Positions 5,010 through 12,776 of a stretch of DNA of 12,776 nt are shown piece by piece. A program made the position numbers and the translations under genes. The stretch lies in the NCBI RefSeq assembly GCF_937976265.1, contig NZ_CALJRX010000250.1:1-12776 (forward strand), written 5' to 3'. The number at the start of each line of letters is the position of its first letter. Position 1 is the stretch's first letter. Below the pieces are notes generated by a model that did not search any database, was not told the origin of the DNA, and saw only the letters and a program-made list of their open reading frames with translations. The DNA comes from an uncultured Haemophilus sp. Lineage in GTDB: Bacteria > Pseudomonadota > Gammaproteobacteria > Enterobacterales > Pasteurellaceae.

Positions 5010-5028
5010 GGGCACGAAAGCCCTTATT
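5005..5028. terminator. Bidirectional hairpin between the PRD gene and ppx
   Basis: AATAAGGGC (5005-5013) and GCCCTTATT (5020-5028) form a perfect 9-bp stem with a six-base ACGAAA loop. On the minus strand the stem continues into T-rich sequence (the complement of A1-6 of the AAAAAA run at 5001-5006), making a good terminator for the tamA-tamB-ppx operon, whose last stop is only 4 bp away. On the plus strand the tail is CTATC, so termination of the PRD gene is probably weaker. The PRD gene's TAA (5007-5009) lies in the stem. Confidence 0.8.
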
Positions 5029-5031
5029 CTA

Positions 5032-6576
5032 TCAGTTAAAAATCAAACTGAGTTCTAAATCTTTGAGTAAATTGCTTTCTAAGCGCAATTCATTCCACAC
5101 TAACGGATTGTTATCCAAATAATGTTTCTCAAAAGTGAGTTCCCAAGTCTGTAAAGCGCGGTCAATTCTGAGATTAATTTTATCTGTGCTATCTGTTGCT
5201 TGGCGAGATTTATTTAAAATCACCGAAATGCGTAAAAGAAGCAGTAAAACAAGGACATCTTCATCCGCATAACGAGCAAAAATCGGTAAATCATTCTTTT
5301 TAAATGCACCCGTATGATAACGAACTAAATTCACCAATAAGCGTTGCTGCTCGCGATCAAAACCCGGTAATTCCATATTTTGCAGAATATAAGCCGAATG
5401 TTTTTGTACATTGCGATGATTAATGACAATACCCACTTCCAATAAGCGTGCCGCCCAAATCAACAGATTTTTCATTTCATCAGCGAGATGCGGTTTTTGC
5501 CAATGGGTGTATTGGTCAATTAAGGTTTTCGCACTATTTGCCACGCGATCGGCTTGCGCTAAATCTAAGTTAAATTGTTCGGCAAGTCCTAATGCGGTAC
5601 GTGTACGGATGTCTGAAACTTGGAAGTTTTTTTCTAAGCTGTAAATCACCCCTTCACGCAAAGCGCCGTCAGAGTAGCGCATATTTTCTAAACCAAAGAC
5701 GTCAAAAACGGCACTTAAAATGGCTAAACCTGGCACAAAGACATCCACGCGATCAGGATTTAATCCCGCAATATTAAGCTCTTCAAAATGGGAAGCTTGT
5801 AAAGTTCGTTCAATTAAATTTTGTAAGCGTTCAGCCGTGATGATGCCGTTCGGATCAAGAGTTGCAGTAATCACTTGATAGACGGTTTTGATGGTGCCTG
5901 ATGAACCTAACACTGATTGCCAACCGAGCTTGCGATATTCCCAGCTTAAATCTTCAATTTTATTGACCGCACTTTGGCGAGCTTGCTCGAAGTTTTCTTT
6001 TGAAATTTCTCCATTCGGGAAGAATTTTTTGGCAAAGCTCACACAGCCCATGTGACGACTTTCCGCCACTAAGGGGGTGAAATCATCACCGATGATCATT
6101 TCTGTCGAGCCACCACCAATATCGATGACCAGTTTACGTCCGCTTTCGGGTTGAGTGTGGCAAACACCCGCATAAATGGTTTTGGCTTCCGTTTGACCGC
6201 TGATGATATTAATGGGATAAGGAAAGACCGTGGCAGCCTGACGTAAAAATTCATCATTATTGACCGCTCTTCGTAAGGTATAGGTGCCGACGACATTCAC
6301 ATCTTCTGGTGCAAAGCCTTGTAGGCGTTCAGCAAAAAGCGCAAGGCAATTTACACCGCGCTCAATGGCTTCTTGGCTTAATACATTGTGCTCGTCTAAG
6401 CCATCGGCGAGCCTCACTTTTTGTTTTAAACGAGAAAGCACCTGAATCGAGCCATTGATAATGCGCGCCACAATCATGTGGAAGCTGTTTGAGCCTAAAT
6501 CAATGGCGGCAATCTCCCGGGCCTCACCTCGGTGATGAGGTTCTGCGAGTTGAGCCAGTTGCTTGTCGTTATGCAT
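5032..6576 (-). CDS. ppx: Exopolyphosphatase
   Basis: 514 aa (E. coli Ppx is 513). It removes terminal phosphates processively from inorganic polyphosphate; the close relative GppA hydrolyses pppGpp. The actin-like ATPase fold is clear: IDLGSNSFHM (25-34), ADGL (57-60), the catalytic SGQTEA segment with E130, and the phosphate-binding DIGGGSTE (152-159), then GSSGTIK (224-230) and SDGALREGV (302-310). The helical HD-like domain follows (about 315-514), with HSAYILQNMELPGF (393-406) and LVRYH (417-421). E. coli has HEVG in this domain; here it is LEVG (379-382). Length and the SDGALREGV context favour Ppx over GppA. It starts 8 bp after the tamB stop behind GAAAGGA, so it is the last gene of the tamA-tamB-ppx unit. 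Confidence 0.93.
   Translation of the reverse strand: MHNDKQLAQLAEPHHRGEAREIAAIDLGSNSFHMIVARIINGSIQVLSRLKQKVRLADGLDEHNVLSQEAIERGVNCLALFAERLQGFAPEDVNVVGTYTLRRAVNNDEFLRQAATVFPYPINIISGQTEAKTIYAGVCHTQPESGRKLVIDIGGGSTEMIIGDDFTPLVAESRHMGCVSFAKKFFPNGEISKENFEQARQSAVNKIEDLSWEYRKLGWQSVLGSSGTIKTVYQVITATLDPNGIITAERLQNLIERTLQASHFEELNIAGLNPDRVDVFVPGLAILSAVFDVFGLENMRYSDGALREGVIYSLEKNFQVSDIRTRTALGLAEQFNLDLAQADRVANSAKTLIDQYTHWQKPHLADEMKNLLIWAARLLEVGIVINHRNVQKHSAYILQNMELPGFDREQQRLLVNLVRYHTGAFKKNDLPIFARYADEDVLVLLLLLRISVILNKSRQATDSTDKINLRIDRALQTWELTFEKHYLDNNPLVWNELRLESNLLKDLELSLIFN
5966..5974 (-). repeat. DNA uptake sequence within ppx
   Basis: Exact core in the AAAGTGCGGTCA form on the coding strand, read as QSAV (residues 201-204). 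Two one-mismatch relatives also lie in this gene, at 5154-5162 (AAGCGCGGT) and near 6263-6271 (ACCGCTCTT); these are not counted as sites. Confidence 0.85.
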
Positions 6577-6584
6577 GTCCTTTC

Positions 6585-9500
6585 CTAAAATTCAAAGTGA
6601 TACAATAAATCAAAAACTTGGTTTGTACTGGAAACCGATTGGAAATAAAGTTGTGGCATTAAGCGGTAACGCAAGGTCACTTCGGCTAAGCCATCAAACA
6701 ATCCTACACCGTATTTCACTTGTAAGCGTTTACCAATATTACCACTAACTTGTACTTTGGAGCTATCCCCAACACCGGCGGTGCCTAAGTTTAAGTCTTG
6801 AATCCCAAAGGCTTCGCCAATACCGCCGACGACTTTACCACTTTTCGCTAAACCTAAGCCAAGTAATGCCGCACCCACAGAACCACTAGAGCCTGCTTCA
6901 CCGCTGTTTTCTAATGAGCGACCGGTTAATAAATAAGAAAGTGCCTGGTCTTGAGATTTGGATGGTTCAGAGAAAATAGTGACTTGTGGGCTAGATGCCA
7001 TACCAATCACTTTTACCCCTGCTGTGACATTATTGTCTTCCATGGCTTCAGGGTTACGAATCGCCTCAATATTTAACATTGGTTGTGAAGGTAAACCGGC
7101 GAAGCTGATTTGCCCTTTACGAATTAATAAATCCTGTCCAAAAGAAGCATAACGACCATTTTTCAGGTTAATTTCACCAAATAAACCTAGTTCGCCTTTA
7201 TCCTGTTTCACAGAAAGTAAGCCGTTCAAATTGGTTTTTAAACCATAGGCATCTAAATGCACATCGTCACCGATTTTAATTTTTAAATCAGATTGAATTT
7301 GCATACCCGATTTGGTTTCTGAAGCAAATTGGCGATTGATGAGTTCTTCTTTACTTTTTCTAGGGCCATTTAAAATGACTTCATCTTCACTAACAGGCAC
7401 AGCATTGTCCGGTAAGCTTTCAATAGCAATTCTTGCCCATGGAATATCCACGTTTCCGCTCAAGTCTAAGAGTTTTGGTGAGGCTTTGACAACCACATTC
7501 GGGCTGACTTTTAATTTCGCCATAGACGGAATATCGACTTTGAAATTATCCGCTTGCGCTCTGACTTCTGCCGTCCAGTTATCCATGTTAGCCCAGTTAG
7601 CCTGTCCGTTAATATTCAACTTACTATCTGGTGTTTGAACATGACCATTTAAGGTTGAAGAGGTGCCATTAAAGCGGATTGCTACTTGACCATCAGTGAC
7701 ATCAAAAGGCAGGCTTTTCAGTTTTGTTTTTACATTGCGGATATCAAAATTACCGTTTAGCAATGGTTTTTCTAAATTGCCACCAAAATTTAAGCGAGAA
7801 ACCACTTCACCATCCATGCTTTCACCGCTAGAGAAAAGTTGATTCGCTAAGGATAAGCGTAAACCTTCAATGGTGAAGGTGCCGCCTAGTTGTCGGCCTT
7901 TACTTAAATCATTAATTTTTAAGTCCGTGCCAATTCGGCCTTGATTCTGAACGTTAATGTCTGATTTCAGGGTTAAATTGTTATTTTGAATATCGGCATT
8001 CACGCTTAATTTAGGAATATCCAACTTAAAGGTGCGGTAGTCTAATTTTTGTGCCACACCAATGTTATTGCCTTCCACGGCCACATTTAGTTGTAACGGT
8101 TTATCGCTGAACCATGCCACTTTACCTCGGCTTTGTAATTGACCTTTGAGCGTGTTTTGTCCCATCAATCTATTCACTAAATCTAAATTAATGCGTTTAA
8201 GCTCAAAAGGGACTTCACCGTTTTTCCCTGCCGTAAATTGTTGTGGAAAACACAAATCTAAATCTTGGTTAACCCAACAGTGTGCCCCGATGGTGGCTTG
8301 GATTTTTTTATTGTCATAAGTCACCGGAATGGTTTGATTCACTTTAAAATCGCCGATAGGTGAGTTTAGACTCACTTGGCTTAAATTGCCTTTCCACTGC
8401 TGAGAAGTGCGGTCAAAATTCCCCGCGATTTGTAAATCAGCTGCAACAGGTTCACCTTTTGATTTTAAGGTGAGCGTATGATGTTTTTCATCACCGGATG
8501 CATTCAAATCAATATTATGTAATTTGATGCTGTCACCATAGCGGAAGTTTTCTGCTTTAACGTTAAGTTCACCTTTCACTTGCGGTTCACTCACAACATT
8601 ACCTTTAATTAAGGCTTTGGATAAGTCTAACCCTTGGAAGTGCAAGCCCTGTGCGGTTAAATCAGTATTAATGGTTGGCGCAGTAAGTTTGCCTAAGATT
8701 TGTGCTTTGCCGACCACGGAGCCCGCTAAATCTTGCCATAGACCACGCAAGCTTGGTGCGTTGATATCTAAATCTAGGTTTGATTTATCACCTAATATCC
8801 CTTTTGCCGCAATGCGGTTATCGCCATAGTTCAGTAATAAATCAGGAATGTTTAATAAGGTTTCATTACTTAAAAAGACGCTACCTTTCAAGCTTAATGG
8901 ACGAGAGGATAGGTTACCGGTTAAATCCACGACTGGCACATCCACTTTCCAATGATTGGAATCAGCGGAACCTTTTGAGCTCACTTTGCCCGATAATACG
9001 GCTGGCATGGCTGGCACATAAGGGCGAATGTTCATTTTGTTTAAATCAGCCGTCACATCCCATTGCGCGCCATTTTTCCAGTTTGATGAACCCGTTAAAC
9101 GTGCCGTACCATCTAGGGCAGCAAGTTTTAATTCGTTGAGGGTGACTTCATAGAGTTTACCGTCTGCATTCAAATCAATATGGGTGTGAGGGATATGATC
9201 CATACCGTCCACGCCACCGACAACCTCTGCGTGATAATTCAATAAATCGCCCGTGAGTTTGATATCCACATCGTTAATTTTGAGTGGTGTAAGGTTATCT
9301 ACAAAAGCGAATTGACCTTTTTTCGCTTTTAACTGCAGATTTAATGGCATTTTATCTTCAGCCAGTTTCACGTCACCGGTTAAGGTCGCATCAAGTACGC
9401 CTTGTGTGGTTAACGAAAGTGCGGTCGTTTTTTTCAAGGAACCCGATAAATTGAGATCAACCTTGCTCGCAGGCAAAATGGTTTTGTCTTTTGATTTAAA

Positions 9501-10478
9501 GGCTTGGAGATCAGATTTTAATGAGAGATCAACCGGAAAATCTTCATTGAGCTGGAGTTGTCCTTGGCTAGAAAGTGTACCAAGAGAGCTGTCAATGTCG
9601 AGTTTTTGTAATTTCACTAAATGATCGGTGGCATCCGCTTGCAATTCTACTTTAGGCACAGTGATTTTTTGGGTTTCTTCGCCTTTTTCATTGAGCGATT
9701 GATATTGCCAGTTTGTCCCCAAAACACTTGGAATGTGCATATCAAAAGGCAAGTTCACCGTATTTAAATTACCTAAAAAAGCGGGTGTGAGTGTTTGCTC
9801 AATTTGCGCCCAATCAACGGGTTTAGCAGGTTCTTTTTTCTCGGGCTGAGGAGGATTCGGTTGAGTTTGGGAGACCGTTGAGAAAAGCACATCTGAAAGC
9901 GTGGTAGGCTCAAGAGTAAGGCCTGATTCATTGTTTAAACTGACCGCACTTTGAAATGACGAAAAGGTAATATTGCTTTGATCGAGTTTCATATCAAAGT
10001 CAGTAATCGCCACATTTTTCACTTGTACAGAAACCGGTAAATGGATTTTTCCCATTGGACCACTTTCTGTTTGTTTCTCTTCAGAAGGCGGCATAACACT
10101 GGTATCAATGGCGATTTTAGGCTGCGTTAAGCTGAGGTCATCAACAATAATATCGCCTGACAGTAAACGCGCTAAATTCAGTTGTAAGCGCGTTTTAGGA
10201 AGAGCCACATCTACGCCGGTTGTTTGAAAACGTAAATTTTCTAAGACTAAACCATCTTGTAAGCCACCGCTGACTTGCTCAATAGATAAGCTATCGAGCA
10301 TTTTATCGGCGAGTTGAATAAGTGCACGTTGTCCACTATCAAAAGAAAGTGCTGTGACCAAGCCTAAAACAGGGACAAAAATAACCGCACTTCCGGCACA
10401 TAAAATTTTACGGCAGGTCTTTTTCTTTTTAACGGGTTGTGTCGTTTGGTTATCTGGTTGTTTTTCTTGTTCAGACAT
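6585..10478 (-). CDS. tamB: Translocation and assembly module subunit TamB
   Basis: 1297 aa AsmA-like, DUF490-containing protein anchored in the inner membrane and spanning the periplasm as a long beta-groove. With TamA it aids outer-membrane protein insertion, and related evidence links this family to phospholipid transport. A lysine-rich cytoplasmic tail (17-24) precedes one membrane segment (about 25-46). Repetitive short beta strands follow, broken by a Pro/Lys linker near 208-220 (PPQPEKKEPAKP). The C-terminal DUF490 domain includes ALSYLLTGR and ends in a beta-signal-like stretch closing with YHFEF, which is how TamB proteins contact TamA. Length agrees with the family (E. coli 1259). 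It starts 9 bp after tamA and ends 8 bp before ppx. Four uptake cores lie in it, three of them in the N-terminal third. The Shine-Dalgarno (AGGG overlapping the tamA stop) is moderate. Confidence 0.95.
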   Translation of the reverse strand: MSEQEKQPDNQTTQPVKKKKTCRKILCAGSAVIFVPVLGLVTALSFDSGQRALIQLADKMLDSLSIEQVSGGLQDGLVLENLRFQTTGVDVALPKTRLQLNLARLLSGDIIVDDLSLTQPKIAIDTSVMPPSEEKQTESGPMGKIHLPVSVQVKNVAITDFDMKLDQSNITFSSFQSAVSLNNESGLTLEPTTLSDVLFSTVSQTQPNPPQPEKKEPAKPVDWAQIEQTLTPAFLGNLNTVNLPFDMHIPSVLGTNWQYQSLNEKGEETQKITVPKVELQADATDHLVKLQKLDIDSSLGTLSSQGQLQLNEDFPVDLSLKSDLQAFKSKDKTILPASKVDLNLSGSLKKTTALSLTTQGVLDATLTGDVKLAEDKMPLNLQLKAKKGQFAFVDNLTPLKINDVDIKLTGDLLNYHAEVVGGVDGMDHIPHTHIDLNADGKLYEVTLNELKLAALDGTARLTGSSNWKNGAQWDVTADLNKMNIRPYVPAMPAVLSGKVSSKGSADSNHWKVDVPVVDLTGNLSSRPLSLKGSVFLSNETLLNIPDLLLNYGDNRIAAKGILGDKSNLDLDINAPSLRGLWQDLAGSVVGKAQILGKLTAPTINTDLTAQGLHFQGLDLSKALIKGNVVSEPQVKGELNVKAENFRYGDSIKLHNIDLNASGDEKHHTLTLKSKGEPVAADLQIAGNFDRTSQQWKGNLSQVSLNSPIGDFKVNQTIPVTYDNKKIQATIGAHCWVNQDLDLCFPQQFTAGKNGEVPFELKRINLDLVNRLMGQNTLKGQLQSRGKVAWFSDKPLQLNVAVEGNNIGVAQKLDYRTFKLDIPKLSVNADIQNNNLTLKSDINVQNQGRIGTDLKINDLSKGRQLGGTFTIEGLRLSLANQLFSSGESMDGEVVSRLNFGGNLEKPLLNGNFDIRNVKTKLKSLPFDVTDGQVAIRFNGTSSTLNGHVQTPDSKLNINGQANWANMDNWTAEVRAQADNFKVDIPSMAKLKVSPNVVVKASPKLLDLSGNVDIPWARIAIESLPDNAVPVSEDEVILNGPRKSKEELINRQFASETKSGMQIQSDLKIKIGDDVHLDAYGLKTNLNGLLSVKQDKGELGLFGEINLKNGRYASFGQDLLIRKGQISFAGLPSQPMLNIEAIRNPEAMEDNNVTAGVKVIGMASSPQVTIFSEPSKSQDQALSYLLTGRSLENSGEAGSSGSVGAALLGLGLAKSGKVVGGIGEAFGIQDLNLGTAGVGDSSKVQVSGNIGKRLQVKYGVGLFDGLAEVTLRYRLMPQLYFQSVSSTNQVFDLLYHFEF
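8405..8413 (+). repeat. DNA uptake sequence in the middle of tamB
   Basis: Exact core antisense to tamB, read on the coding strand as DRTS in a turn between predicted beta strands. The base before the core is G rather than the A seen at most other sites in the window. Confidence 0.85.
9417..9425 (+). repeat. DNA uptake sequence in the tamB N-terminal third
   Basis: Exact core antisense to tamB, read as TTAL in a different frame from the DRT-type sites in yqaA and mid-tamB. Confidence 0.85.
9943..9951 (-). repeat. DNA uptake sequence near the tamB 5' end
   Basis: Exact core with the AAAGTGCGGTCA form on the coding strand, read as QSAVSL after the first AsmA-like strands. Confidence 0.85.
10384..10392 (-). 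repeat. DNA uptake sequence inside the TamB membrane segment
   Basis: Exact core on the coding strand, read as GSAV (residues 29-32). SAV suits a membrane helix, so the site is accommodated without charge. Confidence 0.85.
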
Positions 10479-10487
10479 AGTTATACC

Positions 10488-12224
10488 CTAAATTTCAGCC
10501 CCTAAGCCAATGTAAAATTGAATGTTTTTGCTGTTATCTTTATCTCGAATTGGCGTTGCAATATCAAATTTAATCGCACCAACTGGCGATGCCCAACGTA
10601 CACCGAAACCTGCGCCATAGCGTAACTCATTTGCTTTGTAAGCATCAGCGGCTAAGCCAGTATCCGCAAATACCGCTCCCCACCAATTGGGGTAAACTTG
10701 ATATTGATATTCAAGGCTACCTGCTAATAAGCGAGAGCCGCCGACTAATTTCCCCTCTTTATTTTTCGGCGAAATTTTCTTATAGCCATAACCTCGCACG
10801 CTGCGATCGCCCCCAGCGAAGAAACGTAATGCTGGTGGAATTTTACGAATATCCGCGGTATTTAAATAACCAATTTCTGCACGGGTAATAAAACGGTGAT
10901 TTTCTGCATAAGTACGAATCCATGCGGTGGAAGCTTGAACTTTAAAGAAATTGGCTTCTGACATCCAAAGCTTATTCCCTAAATCGACCGTGATTTTTTG
11001 GGTATCTCCCCATGTTGGGAATTGACCGCCTCTTAAACGAGTCCGACTAAAGCCTCCGGTTGGATAAACAAGGAGTGTTTTATTGGTGAAATCAGCTTGC
11101 GTGAAGCTGTCGTAACGGACACGAAGACCCGCAAAATATTGCCAACCCTCTTTATTATTCCAATAACGTAATGCAGCAAACGTGAGTGCTCTGGTATCCG
11201 TATCATTTTTATTTTCTTTTTCATAACCGGTTGAAAATTCATAATAATAATTTAATGGATTTTTCAACAATGGCATTTTATAGGTGGCTTCAAAGTTTTG
11301 TTTTGGCGCAGAGACGTAAAGATTTGTACGGAAACTATGACCTCGACTATTAATCCAAGGTTTTGTCCAACCAATTTGGACATGAGGGCCCGTATCGGTT
11401 GCAAAACCGACCCCAAGCTCCATTGAGTTTTTCTTGCGTGGATAAAGTAACAGTTCGATATCCACTAATTTTTCTTCTTCGCGGACATGTGGTTGTAAAA
11501 GCACGGAGCTAAACCAGTTGGTAGAAGAAAAATCGTTAGTTAATTCAGATAAATCGCTGACTAAATAAGGATCGCCCGATTTAATGTTGAGCATATTTTG
11601 CAAATAGTCTTCGCGAATTTGGGAATGGTTGAAGGTGATGTTGCCGTAATGATAACGCACGCCACTATCAAATAGCATACGCCACCATGCTTCATGAGTT
11701 TCAGGGCTGATTTCTAAGCGAGAAATTTGGAATTTTCCGTCAAGATAACCGCGAGCAAGGGCAAGATTTGAAATACTGTTTCTATAAGCGTCGTATTTTT
11801 GATGCTCAACTAATTCGCCTTTTTGGGGTAAGTTTTTACGGAGTGCTGTGAAGTTTTCGTCTTCTGCGGCTTCGCCTGTAATTTCAACTTCTGTTCCGGC
11901 AATTTTGCTTGGCTCACCTGGAGTGACATTGGCAATGAGCAAATCTCGCTGACCTTTGCGTTTTTTCAATTCAAAGGTCACGGAAGAACCATAATAACCA
12001 AAGACTCGAAGACCTCTATCGACAGCATCTGAAACTAATTGTTTATAACGATCTGAGCCATCCATCTCGCCTTTATCAATGAGATTGACATTCATGTCTG
12101 TATTGCGAATGGCACGTTCACCCTTGATACCGCGGATCTCAATATCTACGGTTTGTTCTGCTAGGGCTGAAAAACTCATCCATCCAAGCAAAAGTGCGGT
12201 TATTTTTAACGAAATTTTTTTCAT
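10488..12224 (-). CDS. tamA: Outer-membrane assembly factor TamA (Omp85 family)
   Basis: 578 aa Omp85/BamA-superfamily protein that partners TamB in folding some outer-membrane proteins and autotransporters. A Sec signal peptide (1-22, ending ALA before EQTVD) is followed by three POTRA domains (about 23-105, 106-187 and 188-262) and a 16-strand barrel (about 267-578). The superfamily lid-loop motif VRGYGY is at 476-481, preceded by FFAGGDRS. The protein ends FYIGLGAEI, very like the E. coli TamA ending. Length matches E. coli TamA (577). It is the first gene of tamA-tamB-ppx. No good Shine-Dalgarno precedes the ATG, but the signal peptide fixes the start. An uptake core encodes part of the signal-peptide hydrophobic core. 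A candidate hairpin lies in the leader (12251-12293). Confidence 0.95.
   Translation of the reverse strand: MKKISLKITALLLGWMSFSALAEQTVDIEIRGIKGERAIRNTDMNVNLIDKGEMDGSDRYKQLVSDAVDRGLRVFGYYGSSVTFELKKRKGQRDLLIANVTPGEPSKIAGTEVEITGEAAEDENFTALRKNLPQKGELVEHQKYDAYRNSISNLALARGYLDGKFQISRLEISPETHEAWWRMLFDSGVRYHYGNITFNHSQIREDYLQNMLNIKSGDPYLVSDLSELTNDFSSTNWFSSVLLQPHVREEEKLVDIELLLYPRKKNSMELGVGFATDTGPHVQIGWTKPWINSRGHSFRTNLYVSAPKQNFEATYKMPLLKNPLNYYYEFSTGYEKENKNDTDTRALTFAALRYWNNKEGWQYFAGLRVRYDSFTQADFTNKTLLVYPTGGFSRTRLRGGQFPTWGDTQKITVDLGNKLWMSEANFFKVQASTAWIRTYAENHRFITRAEIGYLNTADIRKIPPALRFFAGGDRSVRGYGYKKISPKNKEGKLVGGSRLLAGSLEYQYQVYPNWWGAVFADTGLAADAYKANELRYGAGFGVRWASPVGAIKFDIATPIRDKDNSKNIQFYIGLGAEI
12192..12200 (+). 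repeat. DNA uptake sequence in the TamA signal-peptide region
   Basis: Exact core with the AAAGTGCGGTT context, antisense to tamA and read as TALL (residues 9-12) in the hydrophobic core of the signal peptide. Confidence 0.85.
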
Positions 12225-12250
12225 TTTATTACAAGCTAAACTCTAAGAAG

Positions 12251-12293
12251 ATCCCCATCAAACTGCCTTAGTTTACCCATAAAATAAGGGGAT
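12251..12293 (-). other. Possible leader hairpin upstream of tamA
   Basis: ATCCCC (12251-12256) and GGGGAT (12288-12293) can pair. Inside them AAACT (12260-12264) and AGTTT (12270-12274) can also pair around a GCCTT loop. The structure would begin about 26 nt before the tamA ATG. It has no T tract on either strand, so it is not a standard terminator. It might shield or present the poorly marked ribosome site of tamA. This rests on complementarity alone. Confidence 0.3.
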
Positions 12294-12325
12294 TACCAAT
12301 GCAATTATGGATGGGATTTGAAATT

Positions 12326-12355
12326 GTTATATACATTTGAGCGTTAATACGACAA
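12326..12355 (-). promoter_or_regulatory. Putative promoter of the tamA-tamB-ppx operon
   Basis: TTGTCG (12355-12350) with either TATATA (12333-12328, 16-bp spacer) or TATAAC (12331-12326, 18-bp spacer) on the minus strand. This is an ordinary sigma-70 match. It would give a leader of about 95 nt containing the hairpin at 12251-12293. No clear terminator separates dtd from tamA, so read-through from dtd is also possible. Confidence 0.4.
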
Positions 12356-12411
12356 TGTGATCAAAGAAAGAGTTTCCTTTGCTTTGAAAAAATAGCGATT
12401 TTTCTCTTTAT

Positions 12412-12776
12412 TCAGACGTTTAACCAAAATGTAACTGGGCCATCATTGGTGAGGCTCACTTGCATGTCAGCCGCAAATTGTCCGTTGGCAACAGTGACTT
12501 TTTCTGCACATTTTTGCGAAAAATAGCCATACAATTCGTTAGCCAATGCTGGTGCGGCCCCTTTTGAGAAACTTGGTCGTAAGCCTTTTTGCGTGTCAGC
12601 GGCTAAAGTAAATTGGGATACCACAAGCACTTCACCACCGATTTGCTGCACGTTTAAATTCATTTTGTCATTTTCATCGCTGAAAATACGGTAATTTAAG
12701 ACTTTCTCAGCGAGTTTATCCGCTTTGGCTTGGTCATCTTCTTTTTCTACGCCTAATAAAACCAATAATCCTTTGC
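12412..12776 (-). CDS. dtd: D-aminoacyl-tRNA deacylase, N-terminus beyond the window
   Basis: Partial gene. The reading frame continues through the right edge as KGLLVLLGVEK; by comparison with E. coli Dtd (145 aa), about 24 N-terminal residues are missing. The true start is therefore outside the window, and the TTG codon at 12765 is an internal leucine. Dtd hydrolyses D-aminoacyl-tRNAs such as D-Tyr-tRNA and also recycles mischarged Gly-tRNA(Ala), protecting translation in the cytoplasm. Diagnostic motifs are intact: MNLNVQQIGGEVLVVSQFTL, with the SQFTLAAD catalytic segment, RPSFSKGA, and the Gly-cisPro chirality filter in NDGPVTFWL near the C-terminus. It lies upstream of tamA on the same strand with a 187-bp gap. 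Confidence 0.95.
   Translation of the reverse strand, partial: KGLLVLLGVEKEDDQAKADKLAEKVLNYRIFSDENDKMNLNVQQIGGEVLVVSQFTLAADTQKGLRPSFSKGAAPALANELYGYFSQKCAEKVTVANGQFAADMQVSLTNDGPVTFWLNV

Noticed and set aside
12340..12385. Sigma-E promoter for tamA (GGAAACT ... TCGTA)
   Set aside because: The -35 lacks the AACTT core and the -10 is a poor match, so an ordinary sigma-70 pair nearby is the better reading.
1..12776. Mobile elements, prophage remnants, CRISPR arrays, toxin-antitoxin pairs, rRNA or tRNA
   Set aside because: No transposase, integrase, terminal inverted repeat, regular direct-repeat array, tRNA cloverleaf or rRNA segment was found. Apart from one lipoprotein and a few short gaps, the window is ordinary housekeeping sequence.

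Overview
The window looks like chromosomal core DNA from a Haemophilus-type member of the Pasteurellaceae. The base composition is AT-rich. The Haemophilus DNA uptake core AAGTGCGGT (or its complement) occurs 12 times exactly, and every recognisable protein resembles the gammaproteobacterial housekeeping version. I see no mobile element, CRISPR array, rRNA or tRNA. The species cannot be fixed from the sequence alone; H. influenzae, H. haemolyticus, H. parainfluenzae and Aggregatibacter all share this uptake signal.

Layout, left to right. (1) 1-784: a YheO/DauR-type PAS-HTH regulator on the minus strand, with a strong hairpin terminator behind it at 37-86 and an operator-like inverted repeat over its promoter. 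(2) 1036-1398: a small plus-strand lipoprotein of unknown function with four extra cysteines. It converges on purT across a 19-bp stem built from two inverted uptake sequences. (3) 4532 to 1503, minus strand: yqaB (HAD phosphatase) and yqaA (DedA-like membrane protein), translationally coupled by TAATG; then an intergenic region; then luxS and purT as a tight pair. (4) 4644-5009: a stand-alone single-PRD protein on the plus strand, converging on ppx across a bidirectional hairpin. (5) 12224 to 5032, minus strand: a three-gene tamA-tamB-ppx operon with 8-9 bp gaps. (6) 12412-12776: the C-terminal part of dtd, running off the right edge.

The genes fall into functional blocks: outer-membrane protein assembly (TamA in the outer membrane, TamB spanning the periplasm from the inner membrane), polyphosphate turnover (Ppx), the activated methyl cycle and AI-2 production (LuxS), formate-dependent purine synthesis (PurT), tRNA proofreading (Dtd), and two regulators whose targets are not visible here.

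The most interesting signal lies between yqaA and luxS. On the plus strand, opposite to luxS, there is a good sigma-E promoter (TGAACTT at 3278-3284, 16 bp, TCTTA at 3301-3305). About 55 bases downstream comes a perfect intrinsic terminator (3358-3386) that no protein gene in the window can use. This predicts an RNA of about 77 nt. Enterobacterial MicA, a sigma-E-dependent RNA of about 72 nt, sits in the same place, divergent from luxS, in the order yqaB-yqaA-gshA-micA-luxS. Here gshA is missing but the rest of the order is kept, so this is a candidate MicA positional counterpart in Pasteurellaceae.
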